A stretch of 64,000 nucleotides of DNA from Bufo bufo (Eukaryota > Chordata > Amphibia > Anura > Bufonidae), in NCBI RefSeq assembly GCF_905171765.1, contig NC_053391.1:193636559-193700558 (forward strand), given 5' to 3'. The translations under genes were made by a program, and so were the position numbers. Below are positions 1-11,977 of this stretch, in pieces. The notes below the pieces were generated by a model. That model made no database searches. It was not told where the DNA came from and worked only from the letters and a program-made list of their open reading frames with translations. Position 1 is the stretch's first letter. Every line of letters begins with the position of its first letter.

Positions 1-461
1 CATACGCCTTCACTCGGTCAGCATTTGCTCAATAATCCATCAGTATTGCTAATGCAACAAAAAAAACAGGAGTTGATCTAAAACAGAGATGAGACGTGAA
101 TGGTCTTCTGTATTTTGTACCCACTCCTGCTTTTGGCTACCAAATCATAAGCCAATTCTGATGGGACCATACAGGCCTTACAGCTGCTACACAGAAAGGA
201 TCCGTTGTGCATCTCATTTTTCCTTCCTTCTGACAGATCAGAAGAAAGGTCAAATAAATCATATAAATCATGATGTCAGCCAAGCCGAAAGGCAAAATAG
301 TGGCCCAGTCATGAAGTGGGGAGGGTGGGAACAGCATTAGAATTCCACATAGTGGACCTATGACATAGTGGTGAGGTTGAAGCAGCATGAAGAGACCACA
401 AAGTGGCCAATGACAGGATCTGGAGTTGGCAGCAGAATGAGGAGTCCACCGAGTGGCACAA

Positions 462-960
462 CCGCAAATAACTCCAAATGTGAACAGCGTCTATTTTTCT
501 CGTATTGTACTAAACTGACAATAAATGGTTTTACCGCAAATAACACCAAATTTGAACGGTGTGTTTTTTTCTCTTTTTCTCTAGAAATATGAAAAGAAAC
601 GCTTATATCGCAAATAACACCAAATGAGAACAGCGTCTATTTTTCTCATATTGTACTAAACTGACAATAAATGTTTTAGTGCAAATGACACCAAAAGTGA
701 ACAGCGTCTATTTTTCTCGTATTGTACTAAACTGACAATAAATGGTTTTACTGCAAATAACACCAAATTTGAACGGTGTGTTTTTTTCTCTTTTTCTCTA
801 GAAATATGAAAAGAAACGCTTATATCGCAGATGACACCAAATGTGAACAGCGTCTATTTTTCTCATATTGTACTATAATAGGGCACTAAACGCTTTCACC
901 ATATAAAGCTGCAGAAGTGAACAGAGTATACATTTCTCTTTTTCCTCAGATATAAGCCAC
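462..960. repeat. Two-module tandem repeat
   Basis: Two short modules alternate. One reads 'gaacagcgtctatttttctc' followed by an 'actgacaataaatg' stretch. The other contains 'tctctttttctctagaaat'. The block starting near 480 is repeated almost unchanged near 697, so there is also a higher-order period of about 217 bp. No coding function is apparent; several short frames here are repeat by-products. Confidence 0.75.
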
Positions 961-1084
961 TAAAGGCTTTTCAACACAACACTTGCACCCCTACAACAAA
1001 TTGTATAATGGCTATTTGGATCCCCAAATAATCTTTCCCTGCACTTGTAAATCATATTTTTTCCCAATGATGTTTTTTGTATGA

Positions 1085-1345
1085 CTCTCCCTAGCGCCTG
1101 AAACGTCTGTCCCTGCACTAAGATGCTGTGAAATGATTCCTCCCTATCCTTATCGTGCTCTTATAAGCCGCTTTGTTTTTCACAATGTTTTCTTTATCAC
1201 TCTGTCTAGCGCCTGAAACGTCTGTCCCTGCACTAAGATGATGTGAAATGATTCCTCCCTATCCTTATCGTGCACTTATAAAACACTTTTTTTTTCACAA
1301 TGAGGTTTTCTTTCACTCTCCCTAGCACCTGCATAAACGTCTGTC
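1085..1345. repeat. 115-bp tandem repeat, three copies
   Basis: The phrase 'ctagcgcctgaaacgtctgt' starts at about 1091 and 1206, and a diverged version starts at 1322, giving a period of about 115 bp. Each unit also holds 'gatgtgaaatgattcctccc' or a variant. The array lies directly upstream of a region ending in a hAT-like terminus at 1638 and is probably the interior of that element. Confidence 0.7.
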
Positions 1346-1638
1346 CCTGAACAAAGTATGATGGTGAATGGCAGAATCAAAGATGGCCGCCGTATTTATA
1401 GGGCTGTGACATCACCGGGCTGGCTGGCTGCTGATTAGCTGCATGCATGGCATTATGTGTCATCTCGCCTTCCCATTGTTCCTTGCCTCATGTCCTCACA
1501 CGTGTAGCCGCAATTTTAGCTACCATTGTAGCCGCCATGTTAGGAAAAATTGTGATTCGTTACCACGAAGCGTGAGGAAATTCGCATTCGTTCAGAATCA
1601 AATTTTTCCTGAAATTCTGAACGATTCGCTCATCTCTA
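1346..1638. mobile_element. hAT-like MITE right end
   Basis: The segment ends in 'gattcgctcatctcta'. Its reverse complement, TAGAGATGAGCGAATC, resembles the termini of the elements at 14469-14976 and 54445-54716, which carry 8-bp target duplications. The matching left end was not found inside the window, so the element is truncated or starts before base 1. It contains no recognisable protein. Confidence 0.5.
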
Positions 1639-1929
1639 GTTAGCACAATATATAGTTAACTTTTTTGAAAGAATTTTCTTCTTTGTTCAATGCCTATTTT
1701 TTAGAAGGGTATCCCAACCATAATCATGGAAATACATATTTTGAAAAGTAATACAATTGAATTTACCCATATCATTTATGTGAAATACATGCTCTATACA
1801 CAAACAAATTATATATTTACATCAGTACACAAAATCTATAATATTAAAGTTGCAGTAATCAATGTCAGGTGACAGCTGCAAAAGCAAATCCTTTTAGGAT
1901 GTATAAAAAGAAAGATTAAAACCTGTAAT

Positions 1930-2270
1930 CTCAATGTAATATTACCCCTTTATAAATCCTAAGGCCACATTTTGAGTATGGAATTCAGTTTTGGGCTCTG
2001 TATGCTATAATAAATATAGGAGAGCTAGAAAGGGTTCAGAGACGGGCAACCAGATTACTAAATGGGATTGAAGGTCTCTCGCAAAAATTCAAAATTGGGC
2101 TTGTTCAGCTTGGAAAAAGATGCCTTCAGAAGTGATCTCATTTACATGTACAAATACATGTGTGGTCAATACAAAGACCTGACATACGGTATGATTCATT
2201 CATTCCAAGGACTTCACAAAGGACCAGGGCACATTGATTCATTTAGACATCAATGCAGAAAGGGGTAAAA
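1930..2270 (+). pseudogene. LINE ORF2 3' fragment (CR1/L2-like)
   Basis: Reading the plus strand through frame changes gives a peptide around 'GELERVQRRATRLLNGI' and then 'LGLFSLEKDAFRSDLIYMYK'. This is the conserved region just C-terminal to the reverse transcriptase domain of CR1/L2-clade LINEs (typically LERVQRRATR followed by LGLFSLEKRRLRGDLI). At least one frameshift separates the two parts and a stop follows near 2266, so it is dead. The apurinic endonuclease and most of the RT domain are absent, consistent with 5' truncation at insertion. Clade assignment is from motif memory only. Confidence 0.7.
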
Positions 2271-2279
2271 AAAATTGCA

Positions 2280-4690
2280 GCGCCTTGAACAGACTATTAT
2301 GGCAAGGTCGTCACATCTGCATAGCCATTGTATCCATGAAATCACGGACAGAACCATGGCTGTAATATAAAGCTGTGCTCCTGCAGCAACTGCTAGGATT
2401 GGAGAAAACTCCAATTCCTGCCAGTAAACCCTTCAGTGTCTTGATGAAAACTGAGGCACTGGAGAAAGGCATCCCACCTTGTATCTGTGATTTCTGGGCT
2501 AGCCTCACTATGAAGCCAGCAAAGAACCCCAAAGTAGTCTCTTATAGATATTTTAGGGAATTCAAGTGATTTCTATGCACCAACAGAATTTACTAGCATT
2601 CAGAAATTAAAAACAAAATTCTTTGCAGATGGATCAATTCTACACAAATCACATTTGTTACAATTAACCCCAAAAATTCAAATTTTGGAGAATTCAAATC
2701 GCTCAAAATGGAGGCCACAATTTTATAGATCAGAAGACTGAGAAGAAGGCATCAAAAAGGGGTCATTTTGGGCCATTTGTTAACCTACAAAATGAAAAAA
2801 ATAAAAGAAAATTCAACATTGCAGTACATTTTTAAGCAGGCTGTTTGTTACCATCCACTGTCATCTGTTTACCCATAGCCATATATGTTGCTGTCACTTT
2901 GACATTACTAATGCTGTCTTGTCACTGAAGAGCTTGAAAGGGGTTCGATACAATTCTAGGAGACATCAGAGACCTCATATAACATATGACTTTTCAGGAC
3001 AATTGGGGCTCTTTCAATTTGGATCAAAATTATTTGGAACCAATGGAATCTGAATATGGAATCAGACTTGAAATGAATTTTGGGAACTTCACTCATTTCT
3101 AGAGGTATGGTAAAATAAAGGTACATATAGAAATAACTTTTTCTACCAAAAGCAAGACCCCATACAGCTGCATTGATGCAAAATTTTAAAAGTTATACAT
3201 TAAAGAATGGAAAATGAAAAAAATAAAATAAAATCTGGGTGGTCTTGAGGGCTGAGAAATGACTTGGTTTTATAGGGGTTAAACATCCAATAGTTGTTGT
3301 TTTAGGTTGCAGTAGACCGTTGATCTGTAGTTACTTGTCATTGTAGAAAATGAACATCGTATTACTTGAGAACTATTGGGATTATTAAACCAACTCAATA
3401 ATTTTTATAATTAAGAACATGCTAGAAAAGACAGATGTATTTATTCAAGTGTGAATGTTATTCTCCTTGAGTGTCTAGCAAGCTCTATGCTTAGCTTCAG
3501 ATCCCAGAAAATGTGTCTAGTGCAGTCAATACCCACTCCCTGTTGACGCCAATGACCTACATTAAGAACAGCAGTTAATATTTTAACACTTTTTTTTACT
3601 TAATGTAAAATATTTAGCAAGTCCACCCAAGCATTCAATGTGCAAACGTATCTCTATATCATATCAAAGTAGACTTCATTGCTGCAATTAATTAGATGAG
3701 CCGTATTTTCATACTGTACATCAGTAATTTAAGGTGTTTACATGTAATACTGATATTTAGTCTAGACCCAAGTAAGGTCTGTTGTATGTGAAAAGTTGGG
3801 GAGATTTGATTAATGCAACTTCATATAAGTCCAGAAAGCTCTTATAGCCTCTTTGTAAAACTGATTTGATCCAAAATGTTGCCACAAATGGTGAACAATT
3901 TCTCGCAACCAGTGGAACCTTCTTACAGGATATGATGTGAAATAGTAGACATGTCTGCAAGCCTGTCCTCTCACATATAGACATTACAGCTGGCTATACA
4001 CTTTACACAACTTTTGGCAGAACACTTGTTTGGTGAGCAGCTATTCCTCCTGATTCCCTATGACAAAAGAACTCTTGGATTGTCCGATCGCATATGTGTT
4101 CTCTGTAGGGAAAGGTGAAGCTAGACACTCAGTGCGTATATCCCATCAGAACAAAGGATTGGAACTGTTGACATACAACCTACTCAATACTTCTTTAACC
4201 CAACATCTGCTGTTGGTAGAGATTTGGAACACCACCATATTGCACACCACCATATTAGAGGGCTGGCTAGTCCTGCCTAAATCAGCAGGTTTACCTTACA
4301 TTCATCTAATGTGTATGGTCAGCACGTCTTATTTCTAGCCTCAAACTTCTTGTCGGGAGCACACACATCTTGTATTTCAATGAAGCATATAAACTGTGCT
4401 ATACAACAAAAATGTTAAGTATTTTGTTATCTATAATGATGATATATGTATCTATGAGATATGGTCCCAATTTTTCAGTCCCGGCATAACCCTTACATGG
4501 ACACATTTTCCATAAAGCGCATCACAGGGCTGTTGTATATCTACTATTCCCTTTTATTTTTTTTCTATATTGGTATCTTTTAAATATTTAGCTTAATGTG
4601 CATTTGTCTCAGTACCTAAAAGAGGTACAGATTCTATAAGGTTGTCAGGCTTGGTGCTGATAAACCACATTCCAGCTTGTCAATAGAAAA
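2280..4690. other. No gene seen
   Basis: This is AT-rich sequence without a convincing frame. The part 2640-3100 ends 'cacttcactcatttctaga', which resembles a hAT-like terminus and may be a worn MITE. The remainder looks unique. Short frames at 3757-3984 and 4060-4338 lack family resemblance and splice context. Confidence 0.4.
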
Positions 4691-4929
4691 CCATGCTTCG
4701 CCATCAACAGCAGGAGAAGAGATGGGGGGTGCTTCACTCAGTGATGCCACTCACAATTGTGCCTGCTTGCACTGAAGCACCGATGCCAGAGTTGTGTTAC
4801 TACGCGCCTCTACCCCGCTACTGCCCTTTTGGAGCTTTTATATTGTCATCAGATATGATTTGTATTATGTCTCCACAAATGTGCATCTAAACCATGTTAA
4901 ATGTAATTTTTTCCTTGTAATTTTACATG

Positions 4930-5715
4930 TTCACCAGCAGGTGGCAACATCATTGGTAGAGATAGTTTTAATGTTATGGCCGTTCAGAGGGGAACGATCC
5001 TGTTCTATTGTGCCCCCCTGCTGAAGAGAAGTGGAAGATTCCATCTTCCTGCAGCAAGGAGGAAAAAAAAACTGTTAGATCCAGTTTTTAGTTTCCCCTA
5101 CATAGGGAAGACAGCAAGGACCAAGTCTCGTGCTGAGACTTGATCAAATTTCCCAGTCTGAGCTCTGCAGCTCAACTGGATGAAAAGAAGCAGAAAGTTG
5201 CAGACAACCTCCAGTTTCAGGAAGAAAACATCCCCTGAGAATATATCTGTGAGTCAAGTCCGGAGACCTAGGAGAATCCATTCCTCCTCAGCTAGTCTGT
5301 CCCCACAAAGCCGAAGGTACAGTTCAAAGCAGAAGCATTTATTCCTGCCAATGATTGCCAAAACCTGCTGGGACCAAAGACCAAAACTGCATACTGTTTG
5401 GATACAAGCTATCTCCAGTAAAGAAAAGTTTCTGCTGCAAAATCCCTCTATTACTCCTACTATCACTACACTCAATTTATTAAGTGATCCAGGAGTCCAG
5501 CCGTACCCAGGTAGGAGACACCGTTGACACAATTACCACCACCTATATAGACATTATAAGTCATTACACCACTCTGGCATTCCTAACCTGGGACCTGCAT
5601 TATAACACCTTGGAAGGGCCCTGTGATAATACCCTGCACATGCTGCAATTGGCGTCACAAACTAAATACAGACTATTATCCACCTGACCTGGCCACTGCA
5701 TTAAAGTGGTGTCAG
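4930..5715 (+). mobile_element. Possible LTR retroelement remnant
   Basis: The segment begins near 'tgttcaccagcaggtggcaa' and ends with 'ggtgtcagcgtacccg' after 'ggcgtcacaaac'. The 'TGGTGTCAG...' phrase resembles a tRNA primer-binding site downstream of a 5' LTR. I could not locate a second LTR or a target duplication, and there is no gag or pol frame. The 115-residue frame at 5180-5527 within it shows no domain. Assignment to a Gypsy-like or other LTR group is inference. Confidence 0.35.
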
Positions 5716-5769
5716 CGTACCCGTTTCCTGGTCACTACATAAGAAGCTAATGACAGGGGAAACATGGGG

Positions 5770-6235
5770 TAAATGAGCTTTTAAATTAGAGGCAATGCGG
5801 GACATCACTTCATGGGGGGCACTTAAGGAGCCTCACTCTTTGTGGAGGGTCCCTTAAGGGAGCATCACTCTACACTGTTTGTCAAGGGGCACTTAAAAAG
5901 GCCGCATTCTGTGTAAGAGGAACGTATGGGACATTCTAGTGTGAGGGAGTACTTAGGGGCATCATAGAACATGGAGGCATAAAGGGGGTATCATACTGTG
6001 TGGGGAAGCACTTAGGAGGCATCATACTCTGTGGGGGTCACTAAAGGGGCATAGTACTGTCTAAAGGGCACTAAAGAGCATCATTACTGTCTAGGGAGAG
6101 CACTACAGTACATCACTATTATGAAGTGGCACTAAGGAGACATTCTCATTGTATTGGTGCACTAAGGGAACATCATTACTATGTGGGGAAGCACTAAAGC
6201 AGAACCATTACTTTGTGGGGAGGACAAAAAAAGAT
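5770..6235. repeat. Degenerate G-rich tandem repeat
   Basis: A loosely repeated phrase of the type 'ggggcactaaggggcatcat' plus 'actgtgtggggaagcact' recurs every 45-60 bp. It is related in style to the arrays at 19990-21230 and 33770-34190 but more diverged. No coding capacity. Confidence 0.6.
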
Positions 6236-6340
6236 TGGGTGTGATTAGAAGCACTGTTTTGCTCTTCCTTATCTTTTTTTGTAGTTCAGACCTTCACCCG
6301 AAGACAGACCCAGGTATGAGGTAAATATTATAATACTATA

Positions 6341-7278
6341 TACAGTACAGACCAAAAGTTTGGACACACCTTCTCATTCAAAAAGTTTTCTTTATTTTCA
6401 TGACTATGAAGGCATCAAAACTATGAATTAACACATGTGGAATTATATACATAACAAACAAGTGTGAAACAACTGAAAATATGTCATATTATAGGGTCTT
6501 CAAAGTAGCCACCTTTTGCTTTGATTACTGCTTTGCACACTCTTGGCATTCTCTTGATGAGCTTCAAGAGGTAGTCCCCTGAAATGGTCTTCCAACAGTC
6601 TTGAAGGAGTTCCCAGAGATGCTTAGCACTTGTTGGCCCTTTTGCCTTCAGTCTGCGGTCCAGCTCACCCCAAACCATCTCGATTGGGTTCAGGTCCGAT
6701 GACTGTGGAGGCCAGGTCATCTGGCGCAGCACCTCATCACTCTCCTTCATGGTTAAATAGCCCTTACTTTCAAAGTTTTCCAATTTTTTCGGCTGACTGA
6801 CTGACCTTCATTTCTTAAAGTAATGATGGCCACTCCTTTTTCTTTACTTAGCTGCTTTTTTCTTGCCATAATACAAATTCGAACAGTCTATTCAGTAGGA
6901 CTATCAGCTGTGTATCCACCTGACTTCTCCTCAACGCAACTGATGGTCCCAATCCCATTTCTAAGGCAAGAAATCCCACTTATTAAACCTGACAGGGCAC
7001 ACCTGTGAAGTGAAAACCATTTCAGGGGACTACCTCTTGAAGCTCATCAAGAGAATGCCAAGAGTGTGCAAAGCAGTAATCAAAGCAAAAGGTGGCTACT
7101 TTGAAGAACCTAGAATATGACATATTTTCAGTTGTTTCACACTTGTTTGTTATGTATATAATTCCACATGTGTTAATTCATAGCTTTGATGCCTTCAGTG
7201 TGAATCTACAATTTTCATAGTCATGAAAATAAAGAAAACTCTTTGAATGAGAAGGTGTGTCCAAACTTTTGGTCTGTA

Positions 7279-7283
<5 letters not shown>
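6341..7283 (-). mobile_element. Tc1-like transposon, internally deleted
   Basis: The element is bounded by long inverted arms starting 'tacagtacagaccaaaagtt' and ending with the reverse complement, ending in TA as expected for Tc1/mariner insertion at TA. The arms pair over roughly 250 bp; the left arm lacks about 20 bp near 6407 that the right arm keeps near 7200. The transposase gene runs on the minus strand but its centre is missing. The right end abuts a TA microsatellite. The family is known from fish and frogs; an intact copy would be roughly 1 kb longer. Confidence 0.9.
6484..6868 (-). pseudogene. Tc1 transposase, N- and C-terminal remnants
   Basis: On the minus strand a start codon at 6866-6868 opens 'MARKKQLSKEKGVAIITLRN', the beginning of the N-terminal helix-turn-helix of Tc1 transposases. 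After about 26 residues the sequence jumps to the C-terminal part, recognised by 'WPPQSSDLNPIEMVWGELD', which carries the last catalytic acidic residue region of the DD34E domain. The two parts are in different reading frames, so the first terminates soon after the junction. The first two catalytic aspartates are absent. It cannot be active. Confidence 0.85.

Positions 7284-7322
<39 letters not shown>
7283..7322. repeat. TA dinucleotide microsatellite
   Basis: About 20 uninterrupted TA units lie between the Tc1 right end and the LTR-like unit. TA units also continue on the far side of that unit (7809-7818), so the unit inserted into the microsatellite. Confidence 0.95.
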
Positions 7323-7325
<3 letters not shown>

Positions 7326-7808
7326 GCGGGGTTAGCTCTTTTTCAGGGGTTGCAACCACACACTTCTTCACAGACACCAGGATTTAGGGGCCAAACTGTG
7401 CTTTATTGTGGCACACGGCATAACGAAAAAACATACAAAGCAAAAATAACCTACCTTGCCCGTCTGGGCTCTACCTAAACACATAGGTTTTCCTGACTAA
7501 AGCGTAACACAGTTCACACCCTTGATGAGATGCGGCTTTCCCAGCCCAACCTCCAGCAGTCTCCAGGCTGCTCCCACACCAGTATCTCTTGGGGGATAGC
7601 GGTCTCTCAGCCCTCCCGGCTCAGACCACACAGAGCCACTCCAGCCTTCTGTGTGCAAGTCCCCACCCCATCTCACTCTGAGGATTCCTTTATCCCCAGG
7701 TGATTACTGCACCTGGTTCTTTCTTCAGTTCTGGTGATTGTGGGGAAAACACAGCAAATCCTGCCATATATCTCCCCTAACAACCATGAGGCCTGTCACT
7801 GCCTCACA
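7323..7808. mobile_element. Solo-LTR-like unit in a TA repeat
   Basis: The unit starts TGTGCGGGG and ends GCCTCACA, the TG...CA termini typical of LTRs, and is 486 bp long. It is flanked on both sides by ATATA, compatible with a 5-bp duplication but uninformative because the flank is a microsatellite. No internal coding domain is seen, and no partner LTR is nearby. Confidence 0.55.
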
Positions 7809-7814
7809 ATATAT

Positions 7815-8690
7815 ATATAGCAAACTTAAAAGACGCACATAACACAACTAGGAAATCTGACTGGTTATAACCGAGGTTGAGATATAGTATAGAATCACTT
7901 TGGGTTTGTAATGTCATCCATTCGTGACTGCCGACATTCTTTAAGAATAATGATCAGATGTGTAATGTAATCATAGAATGAAATCAATATAACTCTCTGG
8001 TATAGATATCTATGACTCCCGCCTTGTTCTGAGGAAAAAAACAAACAAAAACAATTTGCTTCTTTTTGTTACTTTGTTCCTTACAAGCGAGAAAGTCAAT
8101 TTTACAGGTTTGGCAATTATGTTTTACAGTTCCCTGCAATGTCCCATTTGATGGATTTGATTTCCCATACTCCATTGGCTAATGAAAGCAACAAAGTCAA
8201 TACCCTCACTCCAACCATCTGCATCCTACAATGTCATATCTTGCATATCGGCGATTGAGCAATAAAACTGTGATCCATAATTGCTTGCATTTCCCTTAAG
8301 GACTTTGTGCTCAGTGCTATTGACACAGAGGAAAAGAGAAGTTTATTGGTAATGTAAATCCAAAGAGTCGACAAACATATGGCAGCAAATGGAGGCACAG
8401 GAAGATGCTTGAGGAATTTAAAGAGGTATGCATCAGAAATGACTCCATTCCATTGGAGGGAATAAGGTGGTTATTGTGTGGTCTTTAACACAGAACAGAC
8501 AATCAGAATCTTTAGAATTCCAAACACAGATTGTATAATAAAACACTATTGCGGTACATGGAAAATTCTCAGTAATATCACTTAAAAAAAACACAAAACA
8601 CCTTAGCAGTTATAATGTTTAAAGCAAATGGAACCAGAAAAGCAGAAACAATTCGCAAAATAATATGTTTAAGTCAACAGATTGATACAC
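7815..8690. other. No gene seen
   Basis: This is apparently unique, AT-rich sequence. The 63-codon frame at 7984-8175 on the minus strand has no recognisable features. I see no repeat boundaries here. Confidence 0.4.
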
Positions 8691-8705
8691 TATATGCACA
8701 AAAGT

Positions 8706-8906
8706 ATTGGGACACACCTCTTAATTACTTCATTCAGTCCCATTGCCACAGGTGGATAAAATCCAGCTCGTTATTGGGACACACCTCTTAATTACTTCAT
8801 TCAGTCCCATTGCCACAGGTGGATAAAATCCAGCTCGTTATTGGGACACACCTCTTAATTACTTCATTCAGTCCCATTGCCACAGGTGGATAAAATCCAG
8901 CTCGTA
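8706..8906. repeat. 67-bp triplication in Tc1 terminus
   Basis: Copies start with 'attgggacacacctcttaat' at 8706, 8773 and 8840, an exact 67-bp period. Each ends 'aaaatccagctcgt'. The copies are essentially identical, so the expansion is more recent than the decay of the downstream transposase. Confidence 0.95.
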
Positions 8907-8942
8907 GACATGCCGTCTGCCTTTACAAACATTTATGAAAGA

Positions 8943-9330
8943 ATGGGTCATTCTAAAGAGCTTACTGAATTTGAGCGTAGTCCTATAATAGGATGACACC
9001 ACAGCAACAAGTCAGTTTGGGAAATTTCATCCTTCCTGGATATTCCACAATCCATTGTGAGTGGTGTTATTGCAAAGTCTAAGCATTCATAAACTACAAC
9101 AATTTAGCCACGAAGTGACAGACCACATGAAGTTACAGAGCAGGATCAGAGAGTACTATGGTGCATAAAATTTGCCAACGCTTTGCTGACTCAAAAACTG
9201 CAGAGTTCAAAAGCTCCTCTGGCATTAACATCTGCACATAAATTGTGCCCTGAGAGCTTCATGACATGGATTTTCATGGCTGGACAGCTGCTATTTCTGT
9301 AACTCAGATTCAATTACATGGAGAAAGTGC
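8943..9330 (+). pseudogene. Tc1 transposase N-terminal remnant
   Basis: Translation from the ATG at 8943 gives 'MGHSKELTEFERSPIIG', then a TGA stop, then 'SVWEISSFLDIPQSIVSGVI', the recognition helix region of a Tc1-type paired-like helix-turn-helix. Later 'SFMTWIFMAGQL' matches the region preceding the catalytic domain. At least two stops or frameshifts are present and the DDE domain is missing. Confidence 0.7.
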
Positions 9331-9532
9331 ATTTCTGACCACGGCTGGCTGCAGCATACAGGTGAATATGGCAGAAATGTCTGGGATGGGAATACCCCTT
9401 TAAGAAATCAGTGCGATCTACTGAGCACTGGACCACAATTTAGCTTTAGCTTGGGGGATTTACGTAAATTTTTTCACAATCCCAAACATATTAACAAAAA
9501 AGTGATGGGCATGTCTTTTTTCAACGGTATTA

Positions 9533-9821
9533 GGGCTCATGCACATGACCGCTGTTGCTTTGCAGTCCGCAAAACACGGATACCGGGCGGGGCGCATTAT
9601 GCATTTTGCAGAACGGAACAGCCGGCCCCTAATAGGACAGTCCTATCCTTGTCTGTAATGCGGAGAATAGCAGCATTTTTTTCGGCATGGACATGCGGAC
9701 ATATGGACGTTGAATGCATGCAAAGTCATTTCCGTTTTTTTGCGGCCCCATTGAAATAAATGGTTCCTCAAGTAGGCCCCACAAAAAAATGGACACGGAC
9801 AAAAAATATGTTCATGAGCCC
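9533..9821. mobile_element. PIF/Harbinger-like MITE
   Basis: Termini are 'gggctcatgcacatgaccg' on the left and a matching inverted end 'ttcatgagccc' on the right. The flanking trinucleotide TTA is duplicated (9530-9532 and 9822-9824). A 3-bp TWA duplication is the hallmark of PIF/Harbinger elements. It is non-coding and belongs to the same broad family as 18389-18728 and 59921-60245. Confidence 0.8.
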
Positions 9822-9824
9822 TTA

Positions 9825-10725
9825 ACTATGTAACTATGTAATATCCCTAATGCATAGCATGTACTATGGGTTCATAGGTATTAAAATAATGAATAAAACC
9901 ATGAATAAAGTGAATTTAAAATGAAATGTTCCAATTTGATGATTCTTCTAGCAAGTGATGGATCGTATCTTGTTTTTTTTTAAGGGTTTTCCCATTTAAA
10001 AAATGAATTTAGTTGTGTGGAAACCCCTGACTGATGTATCTATGTACTAATTGACTATAATACATAGAACTACACGGAATTACCCTTATTGGCTGTGATT
10101 ATAGAGTTCTTTCAAAAGAGAAAATAGCCTCCATTTCCAGGTGCAAGCCTACTATCAGCCAAGCCCCCAGTCTGCTTTACACTGTGCTTTAATCAACGTG
10201 ACGTCTATCGAGTCAACATGTATAGATGTTAGTACAGGTAAATGGTTCGACTTGCAGCTAAATTGGCAAAGGTTTCATTATTATAACCGGCTGTAAAAGT
10301 ACAATAATTGTCAACAAAGGCTTTTAGTGTTTCCAAGAGAAAATGGCAAGTTGGCATCTACAATAAGGCTTCACAGCTTACAGCCTCTCTAGAGATTTCA
10401 CGTATTGAGGTTTGGCTCATCCAAGGTACACAGGCAAAGAACTTATTGATCATAATCTAGCAGCGATCCACAATATAAATGATAAATGCTGTATGGTTAC
10501 ACATCATCTGTGGGTAAGGATGTTTTCTATTAAAATGCTGTCAGTGGTTATCCGCAGGACAACAAGTAAAACCTCATGATAACTCAACGGTCTTTTGCAG
10601 TTCGCAGATATATTCAGTTCTGCTCCATCTCTATGTTAGAAGGGGGTACCTACTGTACCATATCAAAAATAGAGAAATATAACAGCAAATGCCTAAACCT
10701 TTTAATGACCAAGGCTGAAAAGGCC
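9825..10725. other. No gene seen
   Basis: Apart from 'ctatgtaactatgtaat' at about 9826-9842, which resembles the simple tail of some LINE 3' ends, the sequence appears unique. No frame of note. Confidence 0.4.
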
Positions 10726-10729
10726 TTAA

Positions 10730-11064
10730 AAGGTCACTGAGTTTATATAAAACATTTTATATGTCATAGAGAAATATCAAAATATTTGATCGGTAGGGGT
10801 TAGAGTACTGAGACCCCCCATGATTGCTAGAACGAGGAAGGAGAAGCTCTTCTATAGAGTTCCCTCTCTCCTGACTGTAGGAGATGGACTCAATAAACAG
10901 TCTATGGGCCCATCTTTATTCCGTTATCTGCAGAAAGGAGAGCTCGATATGTGAGCACTTCTCGTTCCTCATTCTAGTGATTGGTGCTGGTTTCAGCCCT
11001 CAGACCCCCACCAATCAAAACGTTTGATAACATATTAAAAGTTTTGTGAAGACTCAGTGATCCT
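10730..11064. mobile_element. TTAA-flanked MITE
   Basis: The left end 'aaggtcactgag' pairs with the right end 'ctcagtgatcct', and TTAA lies at both borders (10726-10729 and 11065-11068). Inner inverted segments contain 'gatcggtaggggtt' and 'cagacccccaccaatca'. TTAA target sites are used by piggyBac and Kolobok superfamilies; which one is not resolvable here. Confidence 0.75.
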
Positions 11065-11474
11065 TTAAAGTGGTATCCCGCTAATTTAAATTTTTTTGCT
11101 TTTCACAGGATAGGGGATAACAATTAGATCAGTGGGGTCCTACTGCCATACACCATGATAGGAGCAGCAGGAGGTAAAAACGGACACATGGACCAAACAC
11201 TGATCCTTCGCTGACATCTTCACGAATGAATCACTAACCATCTGGTCACGGATGTCATCACGGACTCAGAGGTGTGAATAAAGCCTTACCCACACACATT
11301 GACACAGCCCCACAGGAAGTTAAGGTGTGGATCCATCCCTAGCTCAGTCTAGAAGAGTGTGTGTTTGCAAAGGGAGAGAGGGGAAGCTCCAAGTGCTCCA
11401 TTCCTCACAGGACTGGACTAAAGTTACAGAGGATCGCCTTCTCTGAGGATTATGTACTGAGAGAAAAACCTTAA

Positions 11475-11977
11475 AGGGTTGGGCCACTTTCTGGCTACTG
11501 TTGAACAGTGAGTTTGTAAGATGACTTGTGTCACTTACTAATATAGTCTTTGTTGATATTTTGCACCATTTCCTAAATTTCATAAAGTGTTCTGCCTTTA
11601 TGGACAATTCTTTTGTGCTGTCCACATGGAGGTCCTGTCCATAAAATGGCTGCTGATGGAGGGTCATGTGACCAGACAAATAATTCAGTCCCCTTTGTTA
11701 AAATACAATAAACCTGCACTAAACTCGCAACACTGCAAGTTTGTTTGTGTGGAAAAGGCTGAGTGATGTGTCTGGAGTAATTTTTTCCTGGTCACATGAC
11801 CCTCCATCAGCGGCCATCTTATGGACAGGTCTCCTGTGTGGACAGCACAGAATATTTGCCCAACAAAGGGACATAAAGCAAACAGCGCAGAAAATCAACA
11901 AAGGCTATAATAGTAATTGTCATATAGTCCACTTACATACACATTGGCCAAAAGTATCCAGAAAGTGGACAACCCAA
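11475..11977. mobile_element. TTAA-flanked foldback element
   Basis: The left arm starts 'agggttgggccactttctgg' and the right arm ends 'ccagaaagtggacaaccc', each bordered by TTAA (11471-11474 and 11978-11981). A second paired segment, 'ggagggtcatgtgacc' around 11660 with 'ggtcacatgaccctcc' around 11795, extends the fold. Frames inside mirror each other on both strands and are not genes. Confidence 0.8.

Larger units (their letters stand above)
8690..9330 (+). mobile_element. Tc1-like transposon, 5' part
   Basis: The left terminus reads 'cactatatgcacaaaagtat' followed by 'tgggacacacc', a Tc1/mariner-type inverted terminus. A decayed transposase start follows. The expected opposite terminus is not present before 9533, so the 3' half is lost. 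A 67-bp block directly inside the terminus is present three times in tandem (8706-8906). Confidence 0.75.

Noticed and set aside
5180..5527. 115-codon plus-strand frame
   Set aside because: It lies in a probable LTR remnant and has a low-complexity serine/arginine-rich composition without domain features.
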